Of a stretch of 64,000 nucleotides of DNA, positions 54,161 through 64,000 are shown piece by piece; position 1 is the stretch's first letter, and every line of letters starts with the position of its first letter. The position numbers and the translations under genes are program-made. This DNA comes from Allodiplogaster sudhausi. Its lineage: Eukaryota; Nematoda; Chromadorea; Rhabditida; Diplogasteridae. The notes under the pieces were generated by a model. The model did no database searches and was not told the DNA's origin. It worked only from the letters and a program-made list of their open reading frames with translations. The stretch is from positions 5,491,001-5,555,000 of the forward strand of contig CALZFC010000018.1 of NCBI GenBank assembly GCA_945643635.1, given 5' to 3'.

Positions 54161-55940
54161 TTAGCTGAGTCCTGATACTTTAAAAAAACTCCTTAACTCC
54201 CTAAGCTTAGCTGAGACCCTGAACTCTAAAAACTCCTTAAGTCTTCTTTAACTCCCTAAGCTTAGCTGAGACCCTGAGCTCTAAAAACTCCTTAACTCTT
54301 TTTTAACTCCCTAAGCTTAAGTGAGCCCCAAAACTCTAAAAACTCCTAAACTCTTCTTAGCTCTTTTAAGCTCTTAAGCTCCCTAAAATAGCGGTAGTCC
54401 CGGAAATAGCGTAACTTAGTTAACTAGTTCCCTGTACTCCTCATAAGCCCTTACGTGTCTGCGAACATTTTAGCGTGTGCGAGAGGGAGGCGTGGTTTGC
54501 GAGAGAGGCAGAGAACAATCGAGAACGCACCACCATCGAGAGAATTAAGAAAACAAGACATAAGCTCCTCCCCTCAGCCGACCAATAAGCTCTCAGTAAA
54601 ACTCTTGCCATCTACAGTATGATCAAATTCGTGCGAGGACCTTAGGCTTTTTAAACTCAAAAGTCTCAATTATGCTGCTTACAACTCTGTAAGTACACAA
54701 TACTTAACGTTAATATTCATAATAAATCGCAAAAAATCTGCGCAAGCAGAAAAACACACACATTGCACCTCATTTCGCTCATTTCTTCGCACCTCATAAT
54801 TATTGGCACTTTGCCAATTCGCGCTGTCTCAACCACACATGCAGCCAAACACATGAAAAACATTAAATATATACACTTACAACTTACTTTTCCACTCTCT
54901 CTCTCTATTTATCTCTCTTCCTCTTGCATTCCTCTATCTCTCTGCAGAAATTTGCATTTTTCTCGTGTCCATTGAACGCATTCACAAGTCATTTAAAATT
55001 TTTGGCACGATGCCAACATATGTGCGTTTATGCGTTTTTTCCGATTAAAACACATACAAAGAGACCAAAAGTTGATTCTCTCTCTATACCAGATCTTGAA
55101 ATCTACAAAGTAAGAGCTTTGTAATGAGCTACAGAGAGCTGTGTATAATTCACGTTATGCATTTTGACATACACTTACAAGTATAATTCCAAGTCCTGAA
55201 ATTGCCTGTTACAGCGAAATAGAGTTGCGCAGAGAAAAAAATTTTGGTCAAAAACCCGTAAAGTATAGGTTGCACTGGTTTACTGGCATTCCAGAACTCG
55301 GTTCAATCTGCAACTTCGAGGCGCAGTCTCACGTTTGGCTCGCCTGTGAGCGTGGCCGCTCATTTTTTGTAGTTCCTTGCGAACGCTTGAACCTGCGAAT
55401 TTTGCGGTTTCTTCCGATCGCATGGAACTGCGAATTTTGCGGTTTATTGCGATCGCATGGAACTGCAGTTTTTGCGGTTCCTTTCGAACGCTTGGAACCG
55501 CAGTTTTTGCGGCCAGGTTCACTTAGAGTCATCTGAAATAAATAGTACATAATAAAATTATGCCAATTGATGTTTTGTGTATTGTCGTGCTCTGAACTCT
55601 TCGTAAAGCCTTTGATGTCTTCTTTTCTCTTCTTACTCTCTCTCTCTCTCTCTTCTTACTCCGTAAGCTTTGCTGAGACCCGAAACTTTAAAAACTCCTT
55701 AACTCTTCTTTAGCTCCCTAAGCTTAGCTGAGACCCTGAACTCTAAAACTCCTTAATTATTCTTTCCTTAGCTTAGCTGAGTCCCGAAACTCTAAAAACT
55801 TCTTAACTCTTCTTTAACTCCCTAAGCTTAAGTGAGCCCCTGAACTCTAAAAACTCCTAAACTTTTCTTAGCTCTTTAAAGTTGTTTAGCTCCCTAAAGT
55901 AGTAGTACTCCAGAAAGTAGCTTAACTTAGTTAACTAGTT
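54150..55940. mobile_element. insert nested in the LTR element, with terminal direct repeats
   Basis: Flanked by two direct repeats of about 285 bp (54152-54437 and about 55655-55940). Each is made of about four tandem units of 50-60 bp (CTAAGCTTAGCTGAGACCCT, AACTCTAAAAACTCCTTAAC) and ends in TTAACTTAGTTAACTAGTT-like sequence. The interior holds a copy of the NFI-site repeat (54750-55200) and a GCGAATTTTGCGGTT repeat (55370-55515). It interrupts the gag-like frame just after KCFN, apparently inside a first zinc knuckle. The element class is unknown. Confidence 0.55.
55370..55515. repeat. short tandem repeat, TTTTGCGGTT words
   Basis: Four units of about 38-40 bp, each with a CGAACGCTTG or CGATCGCATG word, then GGAACTGC and TTTTGCGGTT. 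Open in both directions by chance; not called coding. Confidence 0.6.
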
Positions 55941-57658
55941 AAAGCACTTCATCGGCCCAGCCGGCCTTCCACTTCTTACCACTCCATTCACACTTGGCAC
56001 AAAAGGACGCGCTCCCAGATTGAAATCTTCTCCGGTTCTCTGCCTACTCTGTCCCTGATAGCTTGACTGTTTGTGTCCAAAGCTCTGCACAAACATTCTC
56101 GGTCCCCTACTATTCTCTGGCTCGCCGTGTCCCTCTCTCTCATTCGCAGAATACGGATTTCTGCTGTTCACCCCGGTCGCCCGTCTCGCTCCCCTTTTCT
56201 CGACTATCTCCATTCTACTAGCGTGCTCTTTCATTTTCTCGTACTTCTCTCGCTAATCTGCTCTCTCCATGACTTCAATCAGTTCTCGATAGTTAGTCCA
56301 CTCTCCCAACTGCTTGAGCAGCTTCTTTGCCATAATCGGCGAAAGATGCTTTTCTGGTAACTCTGGAAAAGCTCTATCCGCCATCTCTTCCAATCGCATG
56401 CAGAAAGAAGTAACACTCTCTACACCTCTCTTCGACAACTCCTCCCAATCGCGCATTGCTTCGTATTCTTGCATGGTCTGGTCTCCTTTCAACCTCTCTC
56501 GCATTTTCGCCTTCATTTCATTATAGGTTGCTACCCGTTTCCGCGCAAAAGAATTGAAAATCAACTCGGCTTCTCTCTCCACGTGGGTCTTCAACAACTG
56601 AATCATCTGCGCTTCCGTTGCAATTTGCCTATACTTCATCTCCAATCTGCTCAAAAACGCATCGAATTTCTTCAAGCCCCTTTTCCCATCAAACATTCCT
56701 ACCGGCGGCATTGCCATCGACAACATAACAACACTCGCTTGCTTCTCAACTAGTAGTCCCGCGGCAGAGTCCAACACGCTCTCACTTTGACTACTCCCCG
56801 CTCTCTCACTTTGACTGCTATACGCTTTCTCCAGTCCATGCGGCACCCCTTCTATACGTCCACCACTCCCTTGCTCTTTCTCACCCCACCTATAATGAAC
56901 AACGAATCGGACTGACATTCAGAAGAATTCGACTCGTTCCTTCTTCTCGTCTCCTTCTCTCCTGCTCTTCTTCCTCTCTTCTCACTGCCGCTGAAGGCGC
57001 TCTCGCCCGGTCGCTCCTGCAATGAAAAATTATTGCTCTCCTGCAACTCCATTTTCATCATCATTTCGTTCATTCTTGCCTTCATCTCAGTCATTTCATT
57101 CATTATCGTATACTTACTTGCAAAGCTACCTTGCGAAGAAACAATTTCATTATTGTTCTCACCTTCCGGCAGATCCTTGATGACGCCTTCGCCTCTTCTG
57201 TCATCATCCAGCCACGCCTGCTTCACCTGCAACGAATCATTCAACACATTCTCAACTTTCTGGCAGATGCTAATCATGGCATGAAAATACTTCTTACTAT
57301 CTTCGGTTGCCTGGCTCATCATCAAAATAGCAGTATCACAAATCTGAGCATTGGTCGGCTTGGACCCTTGGCTCTTTGCTCGCTCAAAATATCTATGCAT
57401 CGTTTGGCTCACCTGGACATTCTGGAGGAGCACTTCCAGCTCTCTCCTCTTCTCTTCTACTGCCCTTCTGCTCTTCTCTTCCTCGTGGAGCAAGCCGCGC
57501 AGCTCCTTCCTCCTCTTCTCGCTCACTTGCTGCCATTCCAAGGCCATCGCTTCTCTCAGCACGTCCGCGTTGCGCTTCTCTTCGTCTTCTCGCCGCCTCT
57601 TCTCCATTTCGTCATCTTCTTGATCGATTTTGTTCGTCATCTCTCCTGAACGAATCAC
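55935..57658 (-). pseudogene. gag-like polyprotein region of the LTR element
   Basis: ATG at 57658 opens 268 codons: a long charged coiled-coil N-terminus (EEEKSRRAVEEKRRELEVLL), then a central helix region. A second frame (56918-56253) continues with a typical retrotransposon gag core (GMFDGKRGLKKFDAFLSRLE; DWEELSKRGVESVTSFCMRL). The two frames overlap, so one frameshift separates them. In the second, an in-frame TAG at 56253 is followed by an open reading to the nested insert at 55935. The reading frame is therefore broken at least three times: shift, stop and insert. It packages RNA in related elements; this copy looks dead or helper-dependent. Confidence 0.7.
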
Positions 57659-58188
57659 ACGTCAGAATTAGGCGCAACGAAAACAAAACACGCTCCGCAC
57701 ACGATACACGCTTCACAACAACAATCACGCGTCAATTCAATCACCAATAACACGCGCAACACCTTCAATTCGCCGTGATAAACGCGACACACGCGGCTTA
57801 AATTCACTCGGCGTTTCTCAATTCACACCTCGCACACAGCCACTCACACCTCGCGAATCACACCGCCCTCTTCTCCACACCACATAACGCACACGCTCAC
57901 ACCTCGCACCTGAAAAACCCCCCTCTTTCAATTCAGTCGCGCAAAGCCCCCACGCTTTCTCTCGACAGATGCTCCCACAACACTTTCCAGAAGTCCCCTC
58001 ACTTCTTTGACGATCACCAGATGTCGATCACCAGCCACGGACACCAGCTTCTTCCAGCAGACCCCCCTCTGCACACCACCTTCTCGCCCAGCACACAGCT
58101 CAGGAGACCCCCCCTCTCCTCCTTCCTGTAAGACGAAACTAACTCGTCCTTCGCAAGAAGCCGCATCACTGGAAGATCCTCGTCGATT

Positions 58189-58206
58189 CACACGGTTCGG
58201 CCCCCA
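58189..58206 (-). other. primer-binding-site position
   Basis: The minus-strand sequence directly after the 5' LTR is TGGGGGCCGAACCGTGTG. The TGG start is expected for a tRNA 3'-CCA primer, but I could not match it to a particular tRNA. Confidence 0.5.
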
Positions 58207-58584
58207 TGTAATGAAGCTGTCTCGCTTCAATGCTGTCGTGTGGATGTGGAGAAGACGAGAGAAAGGAAACAACAACTCCTTTTATCACCAACTTGGCCTT
58301 TCGGCAACAACTAAAATGGGCAAGGCGAGGGAAACGCAACCGCTCTACAAGAGCTATACCAGGCAGACTAAAGAAGAGCCACCGCTCTCTGAGCGCCTTC
58401 CAAGGCAAACTAAATCATATATTCATAAAAGTCACGAAATGAGAATAAGCTGACGTGTCATAAGAAAGACACCGCTAAATACACACTAGGCATTCTTAGA
58501 ATGCACTATCACTGGCACTACAACTAGAGTGCACTTACGTGGAATGGGAATAAAGGAATGAGGTGGGAGGGGTTCACCGTGACA
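58207..58584 (-). repeat. 5' LTR
   Basis: 378 bp, full-length partner of 53170-53547, bounded by CGTA on the outer side. Confidence 0.9.
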
Positions 58585-58660
58585 CGTAGACGAGCAAAGA
58601 CACGGCAATGGCGCTGAGGGAGATGGAACAGACCTTTTCAACAATTGGTCACTGCAATCG
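58585..58660 (-). pseudogene. 5' part of a TM exon cut by the LTR element
   Basis: The minus strand reads IVEKVCSISLSAIAVSLLVYV up to the target duplication. The helix is completed by 53169-53134. The hydrophobic pattern resembles the single-TM exon at 50.45 kb. The upstream exons of this gene were not identified; the AT-rich DNA at 58661-59202 shows nothing clear. Confidence 0.5.
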
Positions 58661-59202
58661 TGGATGTTTAGGCCCAACTACAATATTGAGATAGTTTATA
58701 GCAAGCCACAAGAGTAGAAGAAAACGGAGTAAAGGAGGGGAATAAATAATCTATGTTTTGTACTATGTGGATAACTTCATATTGGCGTAAAACATGTATC
58801 CTGAAAGTTTGAGCGATTTTCTTTCATTAAATTCTGTGCAAAAGTAAAGTGAAATCTGGCGAGTAGAGATTTAGTTACGGTAGGTCAGAGCCGCCCTTTT
58901 ATTTCACATGCTCTCTCGACCGAGCGACAAGGTCGGATACTTCCTTTAAAGAGAAATTATTAAACGAATTCGTCGGTGAGTTGCCGTATTCTTCTCTGGC
59001 AAAAAAGATTTCCTTTTTTTTCTTTTTACTGATAGAACGACAACGACTCCTGTCATCATAACTAACGAATCAGCTAAACTATCGGGAGTATGATGGATGG
59101 GCAGCGGTTATTTGGGCACCAGCCAATTTGGCAGTGGAAAAAATGATATACTTTCACGATTTAAAGGAAGGTGATCACCGAAAAATTATGTGAAATTTCA
59201 AA

Positions 59203-61745
59203 TTGACTTTACGTTGAAGCTCGTCCATGCTGGTTGACTTTACGTTGAAGCTCGTCCATGCTGGTTGACTTTACGTTGACGCTCGTCCATGCTGCTTGAC
59301 TTTACGTTGACGCTCGTCCATGCTGCTTGACTTTAAGTTTACGCTCGTCCATGCTGGTTGACTTTACGTTGACGCTCGTCCATGCTGGTTGACTTTACGT
59401 TGACGCTCGTCCATGCTGGTTGACTTTACGTTGACGCTCGTCCATGCTGGTTGACTTTACGTTTACGCTCGTCCATGCTGGTTGACTTTACGTTGACGCT
59501 CGTCCATGCTGGTTGACTTTACGTTGACGCTCGTCCATGCTGGTTGACTTTACGTTGACGCTCGTCCATGCTGGTTGACTTTAAGTTTACGCTCGTCCAT
59601 GCTGGTTGACTTTACGTTGACGCTCGTCCATGCTGGTTGACTTTACGTTGACGCTCGTCCATGCTGGTTGACTTTACGTTGACGCTCGTCCATGCTGGTT
59701 GACTTTACGTTGATGCTCGTCCATGCTGGTTGACTTTACGTTGACGCTCGTCCATGCTGGTTGACTTTACGGTGACGCTCGTCCATGCTGGTTGACTTTA
59801 CGTTGACGCTCGTATATGCTGGTTGAGCCGCTTGTCCATGCTGCTTGACTTTACGTTGACGCTCGTCCATGCTGGTTGACTTTACGTTGACGCTCGTCCA
59901 TGCTGGTTGACTTTACGTTGACGCTCGTCCATGCTGCTTGACTTTACGTTGACGCTCGTCCATGCTGCTTGACTTTACGTTGACGCTCGTCCATGCTGGT
60001 TGAGACGCTCGTCCATGCTGCTTGACTTTACGTTGACGCTCGTCCATGCTGGTTGACTTTACGTTGACGCTCGTCCATGATGGTTGACTTAACGTTGACG
60101 CTCGTCCATGCTGCTTGACTTTACGTTGACGCTCGTCCATCTGCTTGACTTTACGTTGACGCTCGTCCATGCTGGTTGACTTTACGTTGACGCTCGTCCA
60201 TGCTGGTTGAGACGCTCGTCCATGCTGCTTGACTTTACGAGACGCTCGTCCATGCTGGTTGATTTTACGTTGACGCTCGTCCGTGCTGGTTGACTTTACG
60301 TTGGCGCTCGTCCATGCTGGTTGACTTTACGTTGACGCTCGTCCATCTGCTTGACTTTACGTTGATGCTCGTCCATGCTGGTTGACTTTACGTTGACGCT
60401 CGTCCATGCTGCTTGACTTTATGTTGACGCTCGTCCATGCTGGTTGGCTTTACGTTGACGCTCGTCCATGCTGGTTGACTTTACGTTGACGCTCGTCCAT
60501 GCTGCTTGACTTTACGTTGACGCTCGTCCATGCTGGTTGACTTTACGTTGACGCTCGTCCATGCTGCTTGACTTTACGTTGACGCTCGTCCATGCTGCTT
60601 GACTTTACGTTGATGCTCGTCCATGCTGGTTGACTTTACGTTGACGCTCGTCCATGCTGGTTGACTTTACGGAGACGCTCGTCCATGCTGCTTGACTTTA
60701 CGTTGACGCTCGTCCATCTGCTTGACTTTACGTTGACGCTCGTCCATGCTGGTTGACTTTACGTTGACGCTCGTCCATGCTGGTTGAGACGCTCGTCCAT
60801 GCTGCTTGACTTTACGAGACGCTCGTCCATGCTGGTTGATTTTACGTTGACGCTCGTCCGTGCTGGTTGACTTTACGTTGGCGCTCGTCCATGCTGGTTG
60901 ACTTTACGTTGACGCTCGTCCATCTGCTTGACTTTACGTTGATGCTCGTCCATGCTGGTTGACTTTACGTTGACGCTCGTCCATGCTGCTTGACTTTATG
61001 TTGACGCTCGTCCATGCTGGTTGGCTTTACGTTGACGCTCGTCCATGCTGGTTGACTTTACGTTGACGCTCGTCCATGCTGCTTGACTTTACGTTGACGC
61101 TCGTCCATGCTGGTTGACTTTACGTTGACGCTCGTCCATGCTGCTTGACTTTACGTTGACGCTCGTCCATGCTGCTTGACTTTACGTTGATGCTCGTCCA
61201 TGCTGGTTGACTTTACGTTGACGCTCGTCCATGCTGGTTGACTTTACGGAGACGCTCGTCCATGCTGGTTGACTTTACGTTGACACTCGTCCATGCTGGT
61301 TGACTTTACGTTGACGCTCGTCCATGCTGGTTGACTTTCGTTGACGCTCGTCCATGCTGGTTGACTTTACGTTGACGCTCGTCCATGCTGGTTGAGCCGC
61401 TCGTCCATGCTGCTTGACTTTACGTTGACGCTCGTCCATGCTGGTTGACTTTACGTTGTCGCTCGTCCATGCTGGTTGACTTTACGTTTACGCTCGTCCA
61501 TGCTGATTGACTTTACGTTTACGCTCGTCTATGCTGGTTGACTTTACATTTACGCTCGTCTATGCTGGTTGCCTTTACGTTTACGCTCATCTATGCTGGT
61601 TGACTGAGTTTACGCTCATTTATGCTGGTTGACTTTACGTTTACGTTCGTCTATGCTGGTTGACTTTACGTTTACGCTCTTCTATGCTGGTTGACTTTAC
61701 GTTCACGCTCTTCTATGCTGGTTGACTTTACGTTCACGCTCGTCT
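59203..61745. repeat. 31-bp minisatellite, about 80 units
   Basis: Unit GACTTTACGTTGACGCTCGT followed by CCATGCTGGTT (31 bp), with common GCTT/GGTT and TGACG/TTTACG variants and some short 15-25-bp units. The right end (from about 61480) is a diverged subtype (tttacgtttacgctcgtctatgctggttgac). A block of about 577 bp is duplicated inside (60225-60675 recurs at 60802-61252). The unit length is not a multiple of three, so it is not coding. Confidence 0.95.
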
Positions 61746-61747
61746 AT

Positions 61748-63072
61748 GTTTATCTTTATTTATTTATCTACATCGATTAAGATGTGACAACACTTGCAGA
61801 GATGTAACGTGACCGGAAAAAAATAGCACGATATGAAATAAAAATAGGAGAGAATGGCATGAAATGAAAGTGAGGAGAGAATGTAAATATATGTGTGACT
61901 AGCCACTTAGCAAGAGGGGATGGGAAGGGGAAAGGGCATCAGCAATGGCACCTGAGCGGGGAGGACGAGGTCCCGCGGAATGGGGTGGAGGAATCCCCAG
62001 GGCTGGCAAGACCCAATTGAGTGTGCTTGGAGGGAGAGCACAAGTAGGATGCCAAAGCCATCAGCTGAGGAAGGGTCGAATGGAGATGGGCTGACAATGA
62101 GTGTAATGCATAAATGAGTGTAATGCATAGATATATTGATGATATAAATTTAGAACTATAACATGACACAATTCTAGCAAAGGAAGAGCAAGTATAATAT
62201 CTCTAAACTTATTTACAGAGGTGGCCGAAGTAGCAATATGAAGCAATTTCTTATAGAGACGGGCTGTGCGTATTGAGAAAGAGTTCTCGGTAGACAAGAA
62301 CGAATTGGTCTGATATGAAAGTTAAATGAGGATAACCATCCGTTACACTGTTTAAACATATAAAACATACTAATCGGGAGATCAACGATACCATGTAGCA
62401 ATTTGAAACAATAAGTCAAATCAAGAACGATACGACGAAGCAAGAGAGATTTCATATTATACATAACTAGTCTATTAGAATAAGAAGGCAACTGAGAGTG
62501 AGAAATAAAGGTTCTTGAGCATCTAATATGAAGAAGGCGAGAGAATGTGTGCTGGACTTGTTCTAATTTTCTAATAAGGCACTTTTTAGAAGGAGACCAG
62601 ACCGTGGAAGAAAACTCAAGGATTGGTCGCACATAGACATTATAACAGAATATGTATAGATTCGGTAACGATGAGCAGAAAATACGGAAAAGAGAGAATA
62701 CTTTGAATAGAGCTCTACGACAGATTCATTCAATATGATGAGAGAAAGACATGAGAGGATCAATAAGAACTCCCAGATCACGAACGTAAGAACCAGAAGG
62801 CGAGAATGGCAAGGAAGCAGTGACATGGTAAGGGAGGTGGGGATTGTTTTTTCCTAGGCGGAGAACCGTGCACTTTTTGTGCGCGATTTTGAGCTGCCAT
62901 TTTGTGCAGTAGGACTCGAATAGAATAGCGGCTTGAGAAAGTTGGGTATGGGGGAGGAGAGAGATTTTTGTATCAAAAGTAGTGTGGAGTTTTACGTCAT
63001 CAGCAAAAAGAGAGCATTTTACAAGGGGGAGACTGGCAAAAGCAGATGGTAGATCGGCAAGAAAAATGTTAC
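61748..63072 (-). mobile_element. 5'-truncated non-LTR retrotransposon (LINE) inserted in the minisatellite
   Basis: The minus strand from about 63070 reads the end of a reverse transcriptase. The catalytic box is KCSLFADDVKLH (FADD), followed by the conserved WQLKIAHKKCTVLRLGK and SGSYVRDLGVLIDP segments and the C-terminal thumb-like region (RPILEFSSTVWSPSKKCLIR). A TGA interrupts it near 62731, and a frame change occurs near 62295. The 3' end carries an ATAAATAAATAAAGATAAA tail at 61748. The upstream RT domains and endonuclease are missing, so it is dead. The arrangement resembles CR1/Jockey-type lines, but the clade is not assigned. Confidence 0.85.
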
Positions 63073-63235
63073 GCTTATTTACGCTGCTTGAATGAACATT
63101 TACGCTCGTTTATGCTGGTTGAATGACTGTTTACGCTCGCTTACGCCGGTTGAACGAAGTACGTTTATACTTGTTTACGATGGTTGAATGAACGTGTTTA
63201 CTACACTTGTTTACACTGGTTGAATGAACGTTTAA
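63073..63235. repeat. minisatellite remnant beyond the LINE
   Basis: Diverged units (tttacgctcg.ttatgctggttgaatgaa) show that the 31-bp array, or a relative of it, continued past the LINE insertion site. Confidence 0.75.
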
Positions 63236-64000
63236 AGCAAATGTTTATTTGCTTGCATATCTGTACATAGATGTACATACTTATTTTCGAATGAAATATG
63301 TCAAATTTTACGATGCCGAGTTTGTCCAAATCTGGAAAATTTGAACGAGAACAATGTTTATGTGTCATTTTAGGTCATGCAGAACAGGAAAAAGGCGGAC
63401 AAAGACATGGTTATGACGTTAAAGATCTTTGCGGCAGCAGGTCCCTGCAATCGTGGATGTTTATGAAAAATGGCTCTGTTTGTGGTTAGTCTCAAGAGTA
63501 GAAAAAGACGGATTTTAATCCGTCAGAGATTATTAAACTAATTTCTCACGACGCCGTTGGAATTCGACGATGAGTACTCATCTTCTTTTCTGAAAAAAAA
63601 AGTTTTAATTATGAAGAAATCTTTTTTTTTTTAACAGAGTTTATTCAGCAAGCCAAACCCAATTTTTATTTGTTAAAGAAAAAATATGTATAAAAAGGGC
63701 CCGAACATCGTCGAAGATGCACTTGGATCGGTTTTTGCAGAGATGGTCGCACATTCAACAGTTCCATGACTGGGAAACATTAAAGACCTCGTCTGTTTCA
63801 GCATACAATAGCTCATTGGAAAGATAATTTTTTGCTCTACAACTTAAGATAGAAAACCCATGTGTTTTTTCCATATAAGAGAATGGCCCCTCTCCAAAGT
63901 CTAGAGGCCGCTGAGACCGTAAAAGTGAATATTTTCAAATTCTACTTTAATAGCTTTATAAAGCAATATCTTGTCTATTTATGACACAATTTTCACGAAT
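63236..64000. other. unassigned 3' end of window
   Basis: A 63-codon plus-strand frame (63298-63489) includes ccctgcaatcgtggatgttta, which also occurs at 58650 and, diverged, at 46570; probably a small dispersed repeat. No gene is supported. Confidence 0.4.

Larger units (their letters stand above)
53170..58584 (-). mobile_element. LTR retroelement, gag-like only, non-autonomous
   Basis: Two 378-bp LTRs (53170-53547 and 58207-58584) are direct repeats with TG..CA ends, flanked by a CGTA target duplication (53166-53169 and 58585-58588). On the minus strand the order is 5' LTR, TGG primer-binding-type start, gag-like region, nested insert, zinc-knuckle segment, purine tract and 3' LTR. No protease, reverse transcriptase, RNase H or integrase is visible in the 4.66-kb interior, so it depends on helpers. 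The two LTRs differ at only a handful of sites, so the insertion is fairly young. A Gypsy-type origin would fit the 4-bp duplication but is not proved. Confidence 0.88.

Noticed and set aside
55225..55536. 103-codon protein with Cys-Gly repeats
   Set aside because: It arises from the 38-40-bp TTTTGCGGTT repeat and is open on both strands.
57131..57649. 172-codon plus-strand protein
   Set aside because: Antisense shadow of the gag-like coiled-coil region, whose minus-strand frame has the motifs.
59913..60170. Repetitive protein (MDERQRKVKQ units) encoded by the minisatellite
   Set aside because: The unit is 31 bp, so the frame changes from unit to unit; the open stretch depends on a few short units.
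59203..61745. CRISPR-like array
   Set aside because: No unique spacers between repeats, the genome is eukaryotic, and the units are contiguous variants of one another.

Overview
This window is nuclear DNA from a metazoan, most likely a nematode. It has short introns with GT..TTTCAG-type ends, a tRNA-Ala(AGC) gene, and two complete tandem serpentine chemoreceptor genes whose last exon carries the Str-superfamily motif (LDPLVV.LLT.EY). Candidate SL or intron acceptors of the form TTTTTCAG sit just before several genes. The species cannot be named from the sequence. Coding DNA is sparse and is spread through GA/TC microsatellites, dispersed repeats and transposon debris.

Layout. 0.6-3.5 kb (-): 3' part of a nine-exon zinc-finger gene with Castor-like fingers. 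4.7-38.9 kb (+) plus one copy at 50.9-52.8 kb (-): a family of multi-exon genes I do not recognise, here called SCTM for signal peptide, Cys-rich ectodomain, Thr-rich mucin-like stalk, one TM helix and a short tail. Copies are A (4.8-5.2 kb, continued at 22.4-23.5 kb), B (27.3 kb), C (29.4-31.9 kb), D (32.3-32.9 kb, 3' half only), E (34.7-36.5 kb), F (37.2-39.0 kb) and M (minus strand). Every copy has at least one lesion, although splice sites, cysteines and TM exons are well kept. 39.3-48.1 kb (-): two intact chemoreceptor genes. 53.2-58.6 kb (-): an LTR retroelement with 378-bp LTRs, a gag-like region only, a 4-bp target duplication and a nested insert; it sits inside a host TM-coding exon. 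59.2-63.2 kb: a 31-bp minisatellite broken by a 5'-truncated LINE.

The 16.3 kb between the two parts of copy A (5.37-21.62 kb) is bounded by copies of one terminal-inverted-repeat element. It carries a PAN-like secreted or mucin gene (-), a small basic coiled-coil gene (-), the tRNA-Ala gene, and several repeat families. Several short elements in the window are built from one repeated palindromic word each (TTGTCTTGAC, GTCATGAC, ATGTTACG, GAGCGGCTC). One dispersed repeat carries near-perfect nematode NFI palindromes.

The main candidate for something undescribed is the SCTM family: a clustered, fast-decaying set of predicted single-pass surface proteins with a shared upstream block, next to chemoreceptors and under heavy transposon attack. 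The intact receptors and zinc-finger gene, where all splice phases agree over 7-9 exons, argue that most SCTM lesions are real and not assembly noise.
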